This document shows positions 1 to 8,266 of a stretch of 64,000 nt of DNA, one piece after another (position 1 is the stretch's first letter; every line of letters begins with the position of its first letter). Origin of the DNA: Pseudomonas alloputida (GTDB lineage: Bacteria; Pseudomonadota; Gammaproteobacteria; Pseudomonadales; Pseudomonadaceae); contig NZ_CP128540.1 in the NCBI RefSeq assembly GCF_021283545.2, positions 903,501 through 967,500 on the forward strand, read 5' to 3'. Position numbers and translations under genes: made by a program. The notes beneath the pieces were generated by a model. That model was given only the letters and a program-made list of their open reading frames with translations. It did no database searches and was not told where the DNA came from.

Positions 1-1
1 C

Positions 2-565
2 ACCCAGTTCCAGACCACACTGACCCATTTCTTCGACCAGGTGATGGGTGCCAGCCGGATGACTGTAGTCGGTGAAGTGGGTGTTACCCATGTCGGCGGC
101 CTGGAGAATGCCCACGATACCCGCTACGGTCGCGACCCGGTGTTCGGCCCAGGTCCGTTGCCATCCACCGGTGGCGCCGATACCTGCCAGGCGCTCAATG
201 GCAGCACCATCGCCGGCGCCGGTGCGGGGGCGTCCACCGCCAACCTGAACCGCAAATGCGAGAACGACGGCTACACCACCAGCACTTCCTGGGGTTACCG
301 CGGCCGTGTCATCTGGGACTACAACGACGTATTCGCGGGTATCAACCTGAAGCCGAGCGTGGCCTGGTCGCATGACGTGTCCGGTTATTCGCCTGGCCCT
401 GGCGCCAACTTCGAGGAAGGCCGCAAGGCTGTCAGCCTGGGCCTGGACGCCGAGTATCAGAACACCTATACGGCGAGCCTGTCGTACACCAACTTCTTCG
501 ACGGCAAGTACAGCACCGTGGATGACCGCGACTTCGTCGCCCTCAGCTTCGGCGTGAACTTCTAA
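2..565 (+). CDS. DUF1302 family outer-membrane protein, C-terminal part (cut by left edge)
   Basis: The frame is open to the left edge of the window, so the start is missing and only about 187 residues are seen. The sequence alternates polar and aromatic residues as outer-membrane beta strands do, and ends in Phe (VALSFGVNF), the usual C-terminal signature recognised by the BAM machinery. Segments such as WGYRGRVIWDYNDVF and the loop with paired Cys fit DUF1302 proteins. It lies 25 bp upstream of a DUF1329 gene, the constant partner of DUF1302, which strongly supports the call. Function is not settled for the family; the pair is probably involved in transport or handling of a hydrophobic substrate at the outer membrane (inference). 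Confidence 0.8.
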   Translation, partial: TQFQTTLTHFFDQVMGASRMTVVGEVGVTHVGGLENAHDTRYGRDPVFGPGPLPSTGGADTCQALNGSTIAGAGAGASTANLNRKCENDGYTTSTSWGYRGRVIWDYNDVFAGINLKPSVAWSHDVSGYSPGPGANFEEGRKAVSLGLDAEYQNTYTASLSYTNFFDGKYSTVDDRDFVALSFGVNF

Positions 566-590
566 GCATACAGATCCAGGACGACACGAC

Positions 591-1955
591 ATGAACAAGA
601 CCAGAAGTCTGCTGCAAGCCGGTGTGCTGGGCCTGTCCCTGCTGGCGACCAGCGTCATGGCTGCGGTATCCGCCGACGAGGCGGCCAAGCTGGGCAGCAC
701 CCTGACCCCGATGGGTGCCGAGAAGGCCGGCAACGCCGACGGCTCCATCGGCCCGTGGGAGCCGCTGTCGAAGACCGCAGGCAGCGTCGACGGCAAGGGC
801 TTCCTGTCCGACCCGTACGGCAGTGAAAAACCGCTGTTCACCATCACGGCGCAGAATGCCGACCAGTACAAGGACAAGCTCTCGCCGGGCCAGCTGGCCA
901 TGTTCAAACGCTACCCGAACACCTACAAGATCCCGGTGTTCAAGACCCATCGCGGCGCAACCGTCCCGGCCGATGTGTTCGCTGCCATCAAGGAAAACGC
1001 CACCAAAACTACCCTGGTGGAAGGCGGCAACGGCCTGAGCAACTTCCGCACGGCGGTGCCGTTCCCGATCCCGAAAAGCGGCCTTGAGGTGATCTGGAAC
1101 CACATCACCCGCTACCGCGGCGGCAGTGTCAGCCGCCTGGTGACCCAGGCCACGCCGCAGCAGAATGGCTCGTTCAACCCCGTATACTTCTCCGACCAGT
1201 TCGTCTTCCGCGACAAGATGAAGGACTACGACCCGAACAACCCAGGCAACATCCTGTTCTACTTCAAGCAGGAAGTTACTGCGCCTGCGCGCCTGGCCGG
1301 GACTGTGCTGCTGGTGCACGAAACCCTCGACCAGGTGAAGGAGCCGCGCAAGGCGTGGATCTACAACGCCGGTCAACGCCGTGTGCGCCAGGCACCGCAA
1401 GTGTCGTATGACGGCCCAGGTACCGCCGCCGACGGCCTGCGTACGTCGGACAACCTGGACATGTTCAACGGTGCACCGGACCGTTATGACTGGAAGCTGG
1501 AAGGCAAGAAGGAACTGTACATCGCCTCCAACGCCTTCAAGCTGGATGACCCCAAGCTGAAGTACGCCGACATCATCAAGGCCGGGCACATCAACCAGGA
1601 CCTGGCCCGTTACGAGCTGCGCCGCGTCTGGCACGTAGTTGCAACCCTCAAGCCAGGCCAGCGGCACATCTACGCCAAGCGGGACTTCTACATCGATGAG
1701 GACACATGGCAGGCCGCAGTGATCGACCAGTACGACGGCCGTGGCCAACTGTGGCGCGTGTCCGAGGCCCATGCTCAGCCTTATTACAACGTGGAAGTGC
1801 CTTGGTACACCCTGGAAGCGATCTACGACCTGCAGTCCGGTCGTTACCTGGCCCTTGGGATGAAGAACGAAGAGAAACGTGCCTACGACTTCGGCTTCAG
1901 TGCCAGCAAGGCCGATTTCCAGCCCGCAGCGCTGCGTCAGTCGGGTATTCGCTAA
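591..1955 (+). CDS. DUF1329 periplasmic/outer-membrane-associated protein
   Basis: 454 residues. The N-terminus has a clear Sec signal peptide: a basic start (MNKTRS), a hydrophobic core, and an Ala-rich cleavage region ending near SVMA. The mature part has typical DUF1329 features: VSADEAAKLGSTLTPMGAEKAG at the front (read here in parts), WIYNAGQRRVRQAP in the middle, and DTWQAAVIDQYDGRGQLWR near the end. The fold of this family is related to LolA/LolB-like lipid-binding barrels. The start ATG has an AGGA element a few bases upstream. It forms an operon with the DUF1302 gene (25-bp gap) and is closed by a terminator at 1988-2013. Specific substrate unknown. Confidence 0.85.
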   Translation: MNKTRSLLQAGVLGLSLLATSVMAAVSADEAAKLGSTLTPMGAEKAGNADGSIGPWEPLSKTAGSVDGKGFLSDPYGSEKPLFTITAQNADQYKDKLSPGQLAMFKRYPNTYKIPVFKTHRGATVPADVFAAIKENATKTTLVEGGNGLSNFRTAVPFPIPKSGLEVIWNHITRYRGGSVSRLVTQATPQQNGSFNPVYFSDQFVFRDKMKDYDPNNPGNILFYFKQEVTAPARLAGTVLLVHETLDQVKEPRKAWIYNAGQRRVRQAPQVSYDGPGTAADGLRTSDNLDMFNGAPDRYDWKLEGKKELYIASNAFKLDDPKLKYADIIKAGHINQDLARYELRRVWHVVATLKPGQRHIYAKRDFYIDEDTWQAAVIDQYDGRGQLWRVSEAHAQPYYNVEVPWYTLEAIYDLQSGRYLALGMKNEEKRAYDFGFSASKADFQPAALRQSGIR

Positions 1956-1987
1956 GCTGAAATCACTGAACGCCGTGTGATCCCCAG

Positions 1988-2013
1988 AACGCCCCGGCTC
2001 GCCGGGGCGTTTC
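1988..2013 (+). terminator. Rho-independent terminator after the DUF1302-DUF1329 operon
   Basis: A GC-rich perfect stem (AACGCCCCGGC, loop TC, GCCGGGGCGTT) is followed by TTTCTATTT, about 33 bp after the DUF1329 stop codon. Confidence 0.85.
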
Positions 2014-2023
2014 TATTTCCTGA

Positions 2024-2097
2024 CCCGGCCTCTTCGCGGGTGAACCCGCTCCTACAGGTTCCGCGGTAGGAGCGGGTTCACCCGCGAAGAGGCCGGG
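2024..2097. repeat. Inverted pair of P. putida REP elements
   Basis: Two 31-bp arms, 2024-2054 and 2067-2097, are perfect reverse complements separated by 12 bp. The core (GCGGGTGAACCCGCTCCTAC) is the well-known P. putida REP sequence. With the terminator before it, this accounts for most of the 327-bp gap between 1955 and 2283; the rest (2098-2282) shows no gene, only the presumed promoter of the next gene. Confidence 0.9.
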
Positions 2098-2282
2098 CAA
2101 GGCAATCAACCTCCTGAATACCTCTCCAAACCCCCGCCCCAGCCCCTGTCCATCAGCCATGTTGCTTTTTGTCGCAGTCTTTTCCGCGCCTATTGCGCCC
2201 ATCATCTTCAAATGCGCAGCGTTAACGGCTAGTCTCGCAAACATCCATACCGCCGTTGTCTTCCAACCAGAACGAGCCGGCC

Positions 2283-5000
2283 ATGACAGATCTGTCCCGT
2301 ACCCATGGATTCGCAAGTCAGGCCCTTGGCCTGCGGGACGGGCGTTTCTTCCGGCCACCGCTGCCAGACGGCCATGTGCCGCGCCTGCGGTTGTGCCAGC
2401 GGCTGGAAGCCGGTTTGGGCGGGCGGCTGCTGCTGGTCAATGCCCCGGCGGGTTTCGGCAAAAGCTCCCTGGCCATCGAGTTTTGCGAAACACTGCCCGA
2501 GCACTGGCGTAGCCTGTGGCTTGGCCTGAGCCAGCGGGACGCCGACCCTGGCCGCTTCCTTGAGCGCTTGCTTGAAGGCCTGCAGCAATACTGCCCGGCA
2601 CTGGGCGGCCAGGCCATGGGCCTGCTGAAAATGCGCCAGCGCCATCAGCCGTTTGCCTTTGAAGAGTGGCTCGACGGCCTGCTCGACGAGCTGGCGCTGT
2701 ACCTGCAAGCTGATACGCCGCTGCTGCTGGTACTGGACGACTATCACCTGGCCCAGGGGCCGGTGCTCGACCGTTGCCTGCAGTTCTTCCTCAATCACCT
2801 GCCCCCCGGCCTGGTGTTGCTGGTGACCAGCCGCCAGCGGCCAGGCTGGCACCTGGCGCGCCTGCGCCTGTCCCGGCAGTTGGTCGAGCTTAACGAACAG
2901 GACCTGCGCCTCACCGCGGATGAGTCGTTGGCAGTGATCGGTCGCCAGCCTACCGGCCTGCGCGGCCAGGCACTGGACAACCTGATCCAGCGCAGCGACG
3001 GCTGGGTGGCCGGGTTGCGTTTCTGGCAGTTGGCGGCCAGCGACAGCGCTGACGAGCAAGCCTTGCCCCAGGCGCTGCATGGTGGCGAGGGCCTGATCCG
3101 CGACTACCTGCTTGAAGAAGTCATCGACAGGCTACCTGCGGACGTGCAGGCCTTCTTGGACGAAACTGCCTGCCAGGAGCGTTTCTGCGCTCCGCTTTGC
3201 GATGCGATGCGTGGCCGCCACGACAGCGCCGCCGTCCTGAGCTTCCTGCAGGCGCATCAGGTGTTCCTTGTGCCGCTGGACGAGCATGGCCACTGGTTCC
3301 GCTATCACCATTTGTTCTCCGACCTGCTGCGCAGCCGCCAGGCGAGCGAATCGCAGGTCGCTCTGCATTTGCGGGCCTGCCGCTGGTTTGAAGCTCAAGA
3401 CCTGCTGGACGAGGCGGTGGAGCAGGCTTTGCGTGCCGGCCACCTCGATGTTGCCGCCGACCTGGTGCAAAGTCTGTCCGAGGAGCAACTGCTGGCCGAG
3501 CAGAATGTCGGCATGTTGCTGCGCTGGAAGATGGACCTGCCCGACAGTCTGTTGATCAGCACGCCGCGGCTGATCGTGCTGTACAGCTGGGCGTTGGGGC
3601 TGGCTTGCCAGCTGGATGCTGCCGAGGAACTGGCTGGCTACCTCAGTCGCTTTCTGCCCGCGCCTTCGGCGACTGCGCAAAAGTCGATGCTGGCCCAATG
3701 GCTGGCACTCAGTGGGGTCATAGCCCGTGGCCGTGGCGACCGCGAGCGCACCCTGGCCTATTGCGGCGAAGCGCTGCAGAGCCTGCCGAGCAAGCGCTAC
3801 GGCCAACGTCTGGTGTGTTTGTCGACGCTGTCCAACCTGGCCATTGCCGATGGCGACTTCTGGCGGGCCCGAGGCTGGAACCGCGAGGCCCTGGAGCTGG
3901 CCCAGCGGGTCGGTAACCCCTTGTTCGAGGCGCTGGCGCATTACGACCGGGCGCGGGTGCTGCATGCCCGTGGCGAAGTGCTGCGTGCGCTGGACGAAGT
4001 GCGCCAAGGGCTGCAACGTCTGCAAGGGCTTTCGGCGCAGCGGCTGTATGCCGTGCGTGCGCGGCTGACGCTTTACGAAGGTTACCTGCTGGTCTCGCGT
4101 CTGCAGCCGGCTCAGGGCCGCGCGCGTTTGCGCGCGGGGCTGGGCGAGGCGCGAGCGTGCCGGGACATCAGTGTGCTCATCGGTCATTGCGTGATTGCCA
4201 CGCTCGATGGCCGGGAAGGTCACTTTGCCGAGGCCTTTGCGGAGCTGGCCGAGGCCGAGCGCTTGATGCACATCTGGGATGTGCCCCCGGTCTACTACCT
4301 GGCCATGATTACCCTGGTCAAATGCGAACTGTGGCTGGCCCAGGGGCGTACGGACCTCGCGGAGTCCTGGCTGCAGCGCCTGGGCCAGACCTATGGCGGC
4401 GAGCAGCCGGCGGCGGCACCGGAGTTCCATCCGCTGCTGCCGTTGCACATTGCGTTGCAGCAGGCAGCGCTCGATCGCATCCAGTTGCGTAGCGACGATG
4501 CCGTGCAACGCCTGGCATGCCTGGTAAAGCGCGGCCAGGCCAGTGGCGGCATGATGCTTACCGTCAGCGCCCTGAGCCAATGGCTTGCCCTGCTGCTGGA
4601 CGAAGGCAAGGAAGGGCAGGCCGCGCAGTTGCTGCCAAGCTTGCTGGAAGCGGCGCATGGCGGTGTGATGCAGCCGATGCAGCCACTGCTGGAAAAACAC
4701 CCGCAATGGCTTCAGGAACAACTGCAGGCAGGTGCCGCTTGCCCGGTTCAGGCGGAACTGCTCAAGCACCTGCCGCCAGTGCCAATCGCCAGTACGGGCA
4801 ACGGCGAAGCGCTGAGTGGCCGCGAAATGGCTGTGCTCGAACTGATTGCCCAAGGCTGTTCCAATCAGCAGATCAGCGAGCGGCTGTTCATTTCCCTGCA
4901 CACGGTGAAGACCCACGCCAGCCACATCAACAGCAAGTTGGGCGTGGAGCGGCGCACCCAGGCGGTGGCCAAGGCCAAATCCCTGGGGTTGCTGGCGTGA
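2283..5000 (+). CDS. MalT-like LuxR-family ATP-dependent transcriptional regulator (LAL type)
   Basis: 905 residues from the ATG at 2283; an upstream TTG at 2256 would add nine residues but has no better ribosome site. Layout: NTPase domain with Walker A (NAPAGFGKSS, Lys about residue 60) and Walker B (LLLVLDDYHL, about 160), a long TPR-like helical region (about 340-820), and a C-terminal LuxR helix-turn-helix (LSGREMAVLELIAQG, then HTVKTHASHINSKL). This is the MalT/STAND architecture, in which ATP and a small-molecule inducer drive oligomerisation and sigma-70 promoter activation. It lies directly downstream of the DUF1302-DUF1329 pair, so control of that pair is a reasonable inference. Inducer unknown. 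Confidence 0.9.
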   Translation: MTDLSRTHGFASQALGLRDGRFFRPPLPDGHVPRLRLCQRLEAGLGGRLLLVNAPAGFGKSSLAIEFCETLPEHWRSLWLGLSQRDADPGRFLERLLEGLQQYCPALGGQAMGLLKMRQRHQPFAFEEWLDGLLDELALYLQADTPLLLVLDDYHLAQGPVLDRCLQFFLNHLPPGLVLLVTSRQRPGWHLARLRLSRQLVELNEQDLRLTADESLAVIGRQPTGLRGQALDNLIQRSDGWVAGLRFWQLAASDSADEQALPQALHGGEGLIRDYLLEEVIDRLPADVQAFLDETACQERFCAPLCDAMRGRHDSAAVLSFLQAHQVFLVPLDEHGHWFRYHHLFSDLLRSRQASESQVALHLRACRWFEAQDLLDEAVEQALRAGHLDVAADLVQSLSEEQLLAEQNVGMLLRWKMDLPDSLLISTPRLIVLYSWALGLACQLDAAEELAGYLSRFLPAPSATAQKSMLAQWLALSGVIARGRGDRERTLAYCGEALQSLPSKRYGQRLVCLSTLSNLAIADGDFWRARGWNREALELAQRVGNPLFEALAHYDRARVLHARGEVLRALDEVRQGLQRLQGLSAQRLYAVRARLTLYEGYLLVSRLQPAQGRARLRAGLGEARACRDISVLIGHCVIATLDGREGHFAEAFAELAEAERLMHIWDVPPVYYLAMITLVKCELWLAQGRTDLAESWLQRLGQTYGGEQPAAAPEFHPLLPLHIALQQAALDRIQLRSDDAVQRLACLVKRGQASGGMMLTVSALSQWLALLLDEGKEGQAAQLLPSLLEAAHGGVMQPMQPLLEKHPQWLQEQLQAGAACPVQAELLKHLPPVPIASTGNGEALSGREMAVLELIAQGCSNQQISERLFISLHTVKTHASHINSKLGVERRTQAVAKAKSLGLLA

Positions 5001-5159
5001 TACTGGCCCTGTAGGTCATTGCTCGTTAAAGTGATGGCCTGACGCCATATTATCTGGCCGACAATGCTCTACCCTCATCTTTCCCGACCAGCTGCCGATA
5101 CAGCTATCGGTGGCATCGCCTCGCGCGATTTTTCAATCATTCCAAGGCAGGTCGTGTTG

Positions 5160-6767
5160 ATGCTGCAGTACGGGCAAAAGAGCTTTCTGATCGTCGACGA
5201 CTTTACCGACTTTCGTACGTCGACCCGTTCCATGTTGCGCGAGTTGGGCGTGCGCGACGTGGACACCGCTGACAGCGGCGAGCAGGCGCTGCGCATGTGC
5301 GCGCAGAAGCGCTATGACTTCATCCTGCAGGACTTCCATCTGGGTGATGGCAAGAAGAACGGGCAGCAGGTGCTTGAAGACCTGATCATCGACAAGCACA
5401 TCAGCCATGAGTGCGTGTTCATCATGGTCACTGCCGAGAGCAGTCAGGCGATTGTTCTCAGCGCCATCGAGCACGAGCCCGATGCCTACCTGACCAAACC
5501 GTTCAACCGGGTTGGCCTGGCCCAGCGTGTCGAGAAACTGTTCCAGCGCAAGACGTTGCTGAAGCCGATCCTGCAGGCGCTGGACCGCAACCGTCCGGCC
5601 GAAGTACTGGCGGCCTGCGCCGAGCTGTGCAAGAAGGATCCGCGCCTGGCGCCCTTGTGCTTGCGCTACCGGGCCGATGCCCTGCGCAACCTCAACCGTT
5701 TCGAGGAACTGGAAAAATTCCTCAAGGCCATCCTGGCCAGCCGTCCTCAGCCATGGGTATACGCCGCGTTGGGCGCACTGATGCACAAGCGTGGTCAGAA
5801 TGCCCAGGCGCAGGGTGTTTACGAGCAGGCGCTCAAGGCGTTCCCGATCATGCCAGGCCTTTACGATGGCATGGCCGAGGTGCTGGTGGCTCAGGGGGAT
5901 ACCCGGCGCGCGCAGAACCTGCTTGAAGAAGCCGTGCGCCTGTCGCCTTTGTCGGTGCGTCGGCAGTCGACGCTGGGCAAGCTGGCGCTGGAGAACGAAG
6001 ACTTCGAGAGCGCATCGAAGGCGTTCCGTCATGCAGTGAACCAGGGGCAGAGTTCGCGCTACAAGGATGCCGAAAACAACCTTGGCCTGGTGCAGGCGTT
6101 GATGAGCAAGAATGCAGGCTTCGGCCTGGACGCCCGTACCCGGGTCGAGATCAACACCACGCTCAGCGAAGTGGCCAAGGAAAACCCCGAGGACCAAGGC
6201 CTGCAGGTGCGTGCGCGGATGATGAAGGCTGCCAGCCTGCAGCAGGCCGGCGACCCGGAAACGGCCGGCAAGTTGACAGAACAGGCGATTCAGCGTCTGG
6301 ACAAGATGAACCAGTTCTTCTCTGTCGATTCGGCCCTGACTGTCGCTGCGCAATTGCAGGCGATGGGGCAGGAAGCCGCCGCCATCGGCGTGCTGAAGAA
6401 CTGTGTGGAAAGTTATGGCGATGACCCCAAGGTCATGGAGAAAGTGGGCAAGCTGACGGATGACCCCAGCGTGCTCAACGCCATTACCGAAGCGGTCACC
6501 CTCAACCGGCAGGGTGTGCGCAGTTACCAGGGAGGGCAGCTTGGCGAGGCGTTGCAACTGTTCCGAAAGGCATTGGGTTTACAGCCGAAGAACATCAGCA
6601 TCGCCCTCAACACCGCCCAGGCGCTGCTGCGCATCGGTGGTGACAACCCTCAGCCTGCGATCATGCAGGAGTGCCGCGACGCCTTGACCAGCGTGGCCGG
6701 GATCCCTGCCAGCGACAATCGCTATGACCGTTACCGCAAACTGCACATCCGAGTGTTCGGCGCATGA
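5160..6767 (+). CDS. Response regulator with C-terminal TPR domain
   Basis: 535 residues from ATG 5160; an ATG at 5064 is in frame but lacks a ribosome site, whereas AAGGCAG precedes 5160. Residues 8-125 are a receiver domain with the acidic pair D13/D14, phospho-acceptor Asp58 (FILQDFHLGD), Thr91 and Lys113 (LTKPF), so all catalytic positions are present. The rest is helical tetratricopeptide-like repeats (for example AALGALMHKRGQNAQAQGVY and ALNTAQALLRIGG). There is no DNA-binding or enzymatic output domain, so signalling is probably by protein-protein contact. The stop overlaps the start of a histidine kinase-like gene (ATGA), indicating translational coupling and a likely partner kinase. 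Confidence 0.88.
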   Translation: MLQYGQKSFLIVDDFTDFRTSTRSMLRELGVRDVDTADSGEQALRMCAQKRYDFILQDFHLGDGKKNGQQVLEDLIIDKHISHECVFIMVTAESSQAIVLSAIEHEPDAYLTKPFNRVGLAQRVEKLFQRKTLLKPILQALDRNRPAEVLAACAELCKKDPRLAPLCLRYRADALRNLNRFEELEKFLKAILASRPQPWVYAALGALMHKRGQNAQAQGVYEQALKAFPIMPGLYDGMAEVLVAQGDTRRAQNLLEEAVRLSPLSVRRQSTLGKLALENEDFESASKAFRHAVNQGQSSRYKDAENNLGLVQALMSKNAGFGLDARTRVEINTTLSEVAKENPEDQGLQVRARMMKAASLQQAGDPETAGKLTEQAIQRLDKMNQFFSVDSALTVAAQLQAMGQEAAAIGVLKNCVESYGDDPKVMEKVGKLTDDPSVLNAITEAVTLNRQGVRSYQGGQLGEALQLFRKALGLQPKNISIALNTAQALLRIGGDNPQPAIMQECRDALTSVAGIPASDNRYDRYRKLHIRVFGA

Positions 6768-7456
6768 ATCAAGACAATCAGGGGCTGGATTTTTCCACGG
6801 TGATCGCCTCCACCGTGCACGACCTCAAAAGTTCGTTGTCGGCGCTGATCCAGTCCCACAGCCAGTGGGTGGAGCGGTTGCCCGAGGAACTGCGCGGCGG
6901 TGCCGAACAGGGGATCATGGAGCATGAGTTTCGTCACCTCAACGGCATGCTGGTGCAGTTGCTGGGCTTGTACAAACTGGGTGTGAACCAGTTGCCGGTA
7001 TGCCCGGACTACCATGAGCTGGATGATTTCATCGAAGCTCAGCTGGCGGCGCACGAGGAAGTACTCAAGCACAACGACATTCTCGCCACTTGGCGCATCG
7101 ACACCGACAACCCGCTGGGTTTCTTCGACCGCGAACTGGTGGCCTCGGTGATCGCCAACGTCATCACCAACGCCACCCGCTTTGCCGGGCACGCCTTGCT
7201 GATCACCATCGAAGAGGCCGACAACCAGTTGGCCATTTGCGTCAACGATGACGGCCCGGGTTATCCAAAGCACATGCTCGAGCGCCAGGAGGATTACATC
7301 CAGGGCATCGACTCGACCAGCGGCAGTACCGGCCTTGGGCTGTATTTCGCGGCGCGGATCGCCGCGTTGCATGAAAGCGGCGGCGTGCGCGGGCGCATCG
7401 AGATATCCAACGGCGGGGCGCTTGGGGGTGGGTTGTTCAGGTTGTTTTTACCTTGA
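6764..7456 (+). CDS. Small sensorless histidine kinase-like ATPase
   Basis: 230 residues; the ATG overlaps the stop of the TPR response regulator by 4 nt. There is no signal peptide, membrane segment or sensor domain. Near the N-terminus, TVHDLKSSLS (His19) resembles an H-box, and the C-terminal half is a HATPase_c domain with N-box (VIANVITNATRFAG), G1 (NDDGPGYP) and G2 (GSTGLGLYFA) motifs. It is therefore probably a soluble kinase or phosphatase acting on the neighbouring receiver protein (inference from overlap). Total length is short for a histidine kinase because only dimerisation and ATPase parts are present. Confidence 0.85.
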   Translation: MNQDNQGLDFSTVIASTVHDLKSSLSALIQSHSQWVERLPEELRGGAEQGIMEHEFRHLNGMLVQLLGLYKLGVNQLPVCPDYHELDDFIEAQLAAHEEVLKHNDILATWRIDTDNPLGFFDRELVASVIANVITNATRFAGHALLITIEEADNQLAICVNDDGPGYPKHMLERQEDYIQGIDSTSGSTGLGLYFAARIAALHESGGVRGRIEISNGGALGGGLFRLFLP

Positions 7457-7572
7457 GGTCCGGCTGAATCTACGTTTGAAATTTTTGCAGTTGGAGAGTG
7501 GCTTCCCAAGGTGATGTAGGGCATTTCCTTCTTGAGGTTGCAGGGCTTTTGTTCGGTCAGGGCAGATGACAG

Positions 7573-7593
7573 TGTAGATACGACGTTTCTACA
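7573..7593. promoter_or_regulatory. Inverted repeat upstream of mazEF, probable autoregulatory operator
   Basis: TGTAGA at 7573-7578 and TCTACA at 7588-7593 form a perfect inverted repeat with a 9-bp spacer. Two more TCTAC half-sites follow between about 7620 and 7636, just before the mazE ribosome site. MazE-type antitoxins bind palindromes in their own promoter, so this is the likely operator; no binding data are available here. Confidence 0.55.
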
Positions 7594-7649
7594 TTTCGCT
7601 TGCAATCATTGGGAGGGTTTCTACTATGTATCTACCTTGGGAGATACTC

Positions 7650-7904
7650 ATGCAGATCAAGATTCAACAGTGGGGCAACAGCGCCGCGATCCGCTTGCCC
7701 GCCGCAGTACTCAAGCAGATGCGCCTCGGTGTCGGCTCCACCCTGAGCCTTGACACAACGGGTGAGACGATGGTGCTCAAACCCGTCAGGTCGAAACCCA
7801 AGTACACCCTTGAGGAACTGATGGCCCAGTGTGACCTGAGTGCACCGGAGCCAGAGGACATGGCCGACTGGAATGCCATGCGCCCAGTGGGGCGTGAAGT
7901 GTGA
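7650..7904 (+). CDS. mazE: MazE-type antitoxin (SpoVT/AbrB fold)
   Basis: 84 residues from ATG 7650, preceded by GGGAGA; an in-frame ATG at 7626 has no ribosome site. The N-terminus MQIKIQQWGNSAAIRLPAAV is the classic MazE/AbrB DNA-binding swapped-hairpin sequence (WGNS.AIRLP), and the acidic C-terminal tail would wrap and neutralise the toxin. It overlaps the next gene by 4 nt (GTGA), the normal antitoxin-first arrangement that couples translation. Expected to repress its own promoter through the inverted repeats just upstream. Confidence 0.92.
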   Translation: MQIKIQQWGNSAAIRLPAAVLKQMRLGVGSTLSLDTTGETMVLKPVRSKPKYTLEELMAQCDLSAPEPEDMADWNAMRPVGREV

Positions 7905-8248
7905 AACGGTTGAAATTCGCCAGGGGTGATATTGTTCGCGTCAACCTGGACCCAACAGTCGGGCGGGAACAGCAGGGCTCCGGCCGACCTGCACTGGTAC
8001 TTACTCCGGCTGCGTTCAATGCTTCAGGCCTGGCTGTAATCATCCCGATCACTCAAGGTGGGGATTTCGCGAGGCATGCGGGTTTCGCTGTCACGCTCAG
8101 CGGTGCGGGCACGCAGACTCAGGGGGTGATGCTTTGCAACCAGGTGCGCACAGTCGACCTTGAAGCACGATTTGCCAAGCGCATAGAGTCGGTGCCTGAA
8201 GCTGTCATCCTGGATGCACTGGCGCGTGTGCAAACCCTATTCGATTAA
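7901..8248 (+). CDS. mazF: MazF-type endoribonuclease toxin
   Basis: 115 residues, GTG start overlapping the mazE stop. The sequence has the PemK/MazF signature: FARGDIVRVNLDPTVGREQQGSGRPALVLTP (split here as FARGDIVRVNLDP and GREQQGSGRPALVLTP), followed by the central VIIPITQGG strand and QVRTVDLEARF near the end. The catalytic Arg of the RP(A/V) loop and the later Thr/Ser are present, so the toxin looks active. It cleaves single-stranded RNA at short motifs; I recall that a P. putida MazF was reported to recognise UAC, but cannot confirm that it is this protein. Confidence 0.92.
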   Translation: MKRLKFARGDIVRVNLDPTVGREQQGSGRPALVLTPAAFNASGLAVIIPITQGGDFARHAGFAVTLSGAGTQTQGVMLCNQVRTVDLEARFAKRIESVPEAVILDALARVQTLFD

Positions 8249-8266
8249 CCGGTTCCCTTATTCACA

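Noticed and set aside
543..1772. 409-codon open frame opposite the DUF1329 gene
   Set aside because: It is antisense to a well-supported gene with signal peptide and family motifs; the translation has no recognisable domain.
3132..4925. 597-codon open frame opposite the MalT-like gene
   Set aside because: Shadow of the GC-rich coding strand; Gln/His/Arg-rich with no motif.
5133..6557. 474-codon open frame opposite the TPR response regulator
   Set aside because: Antisense shadow; the plus-strand frame has all receiver-domain residues.
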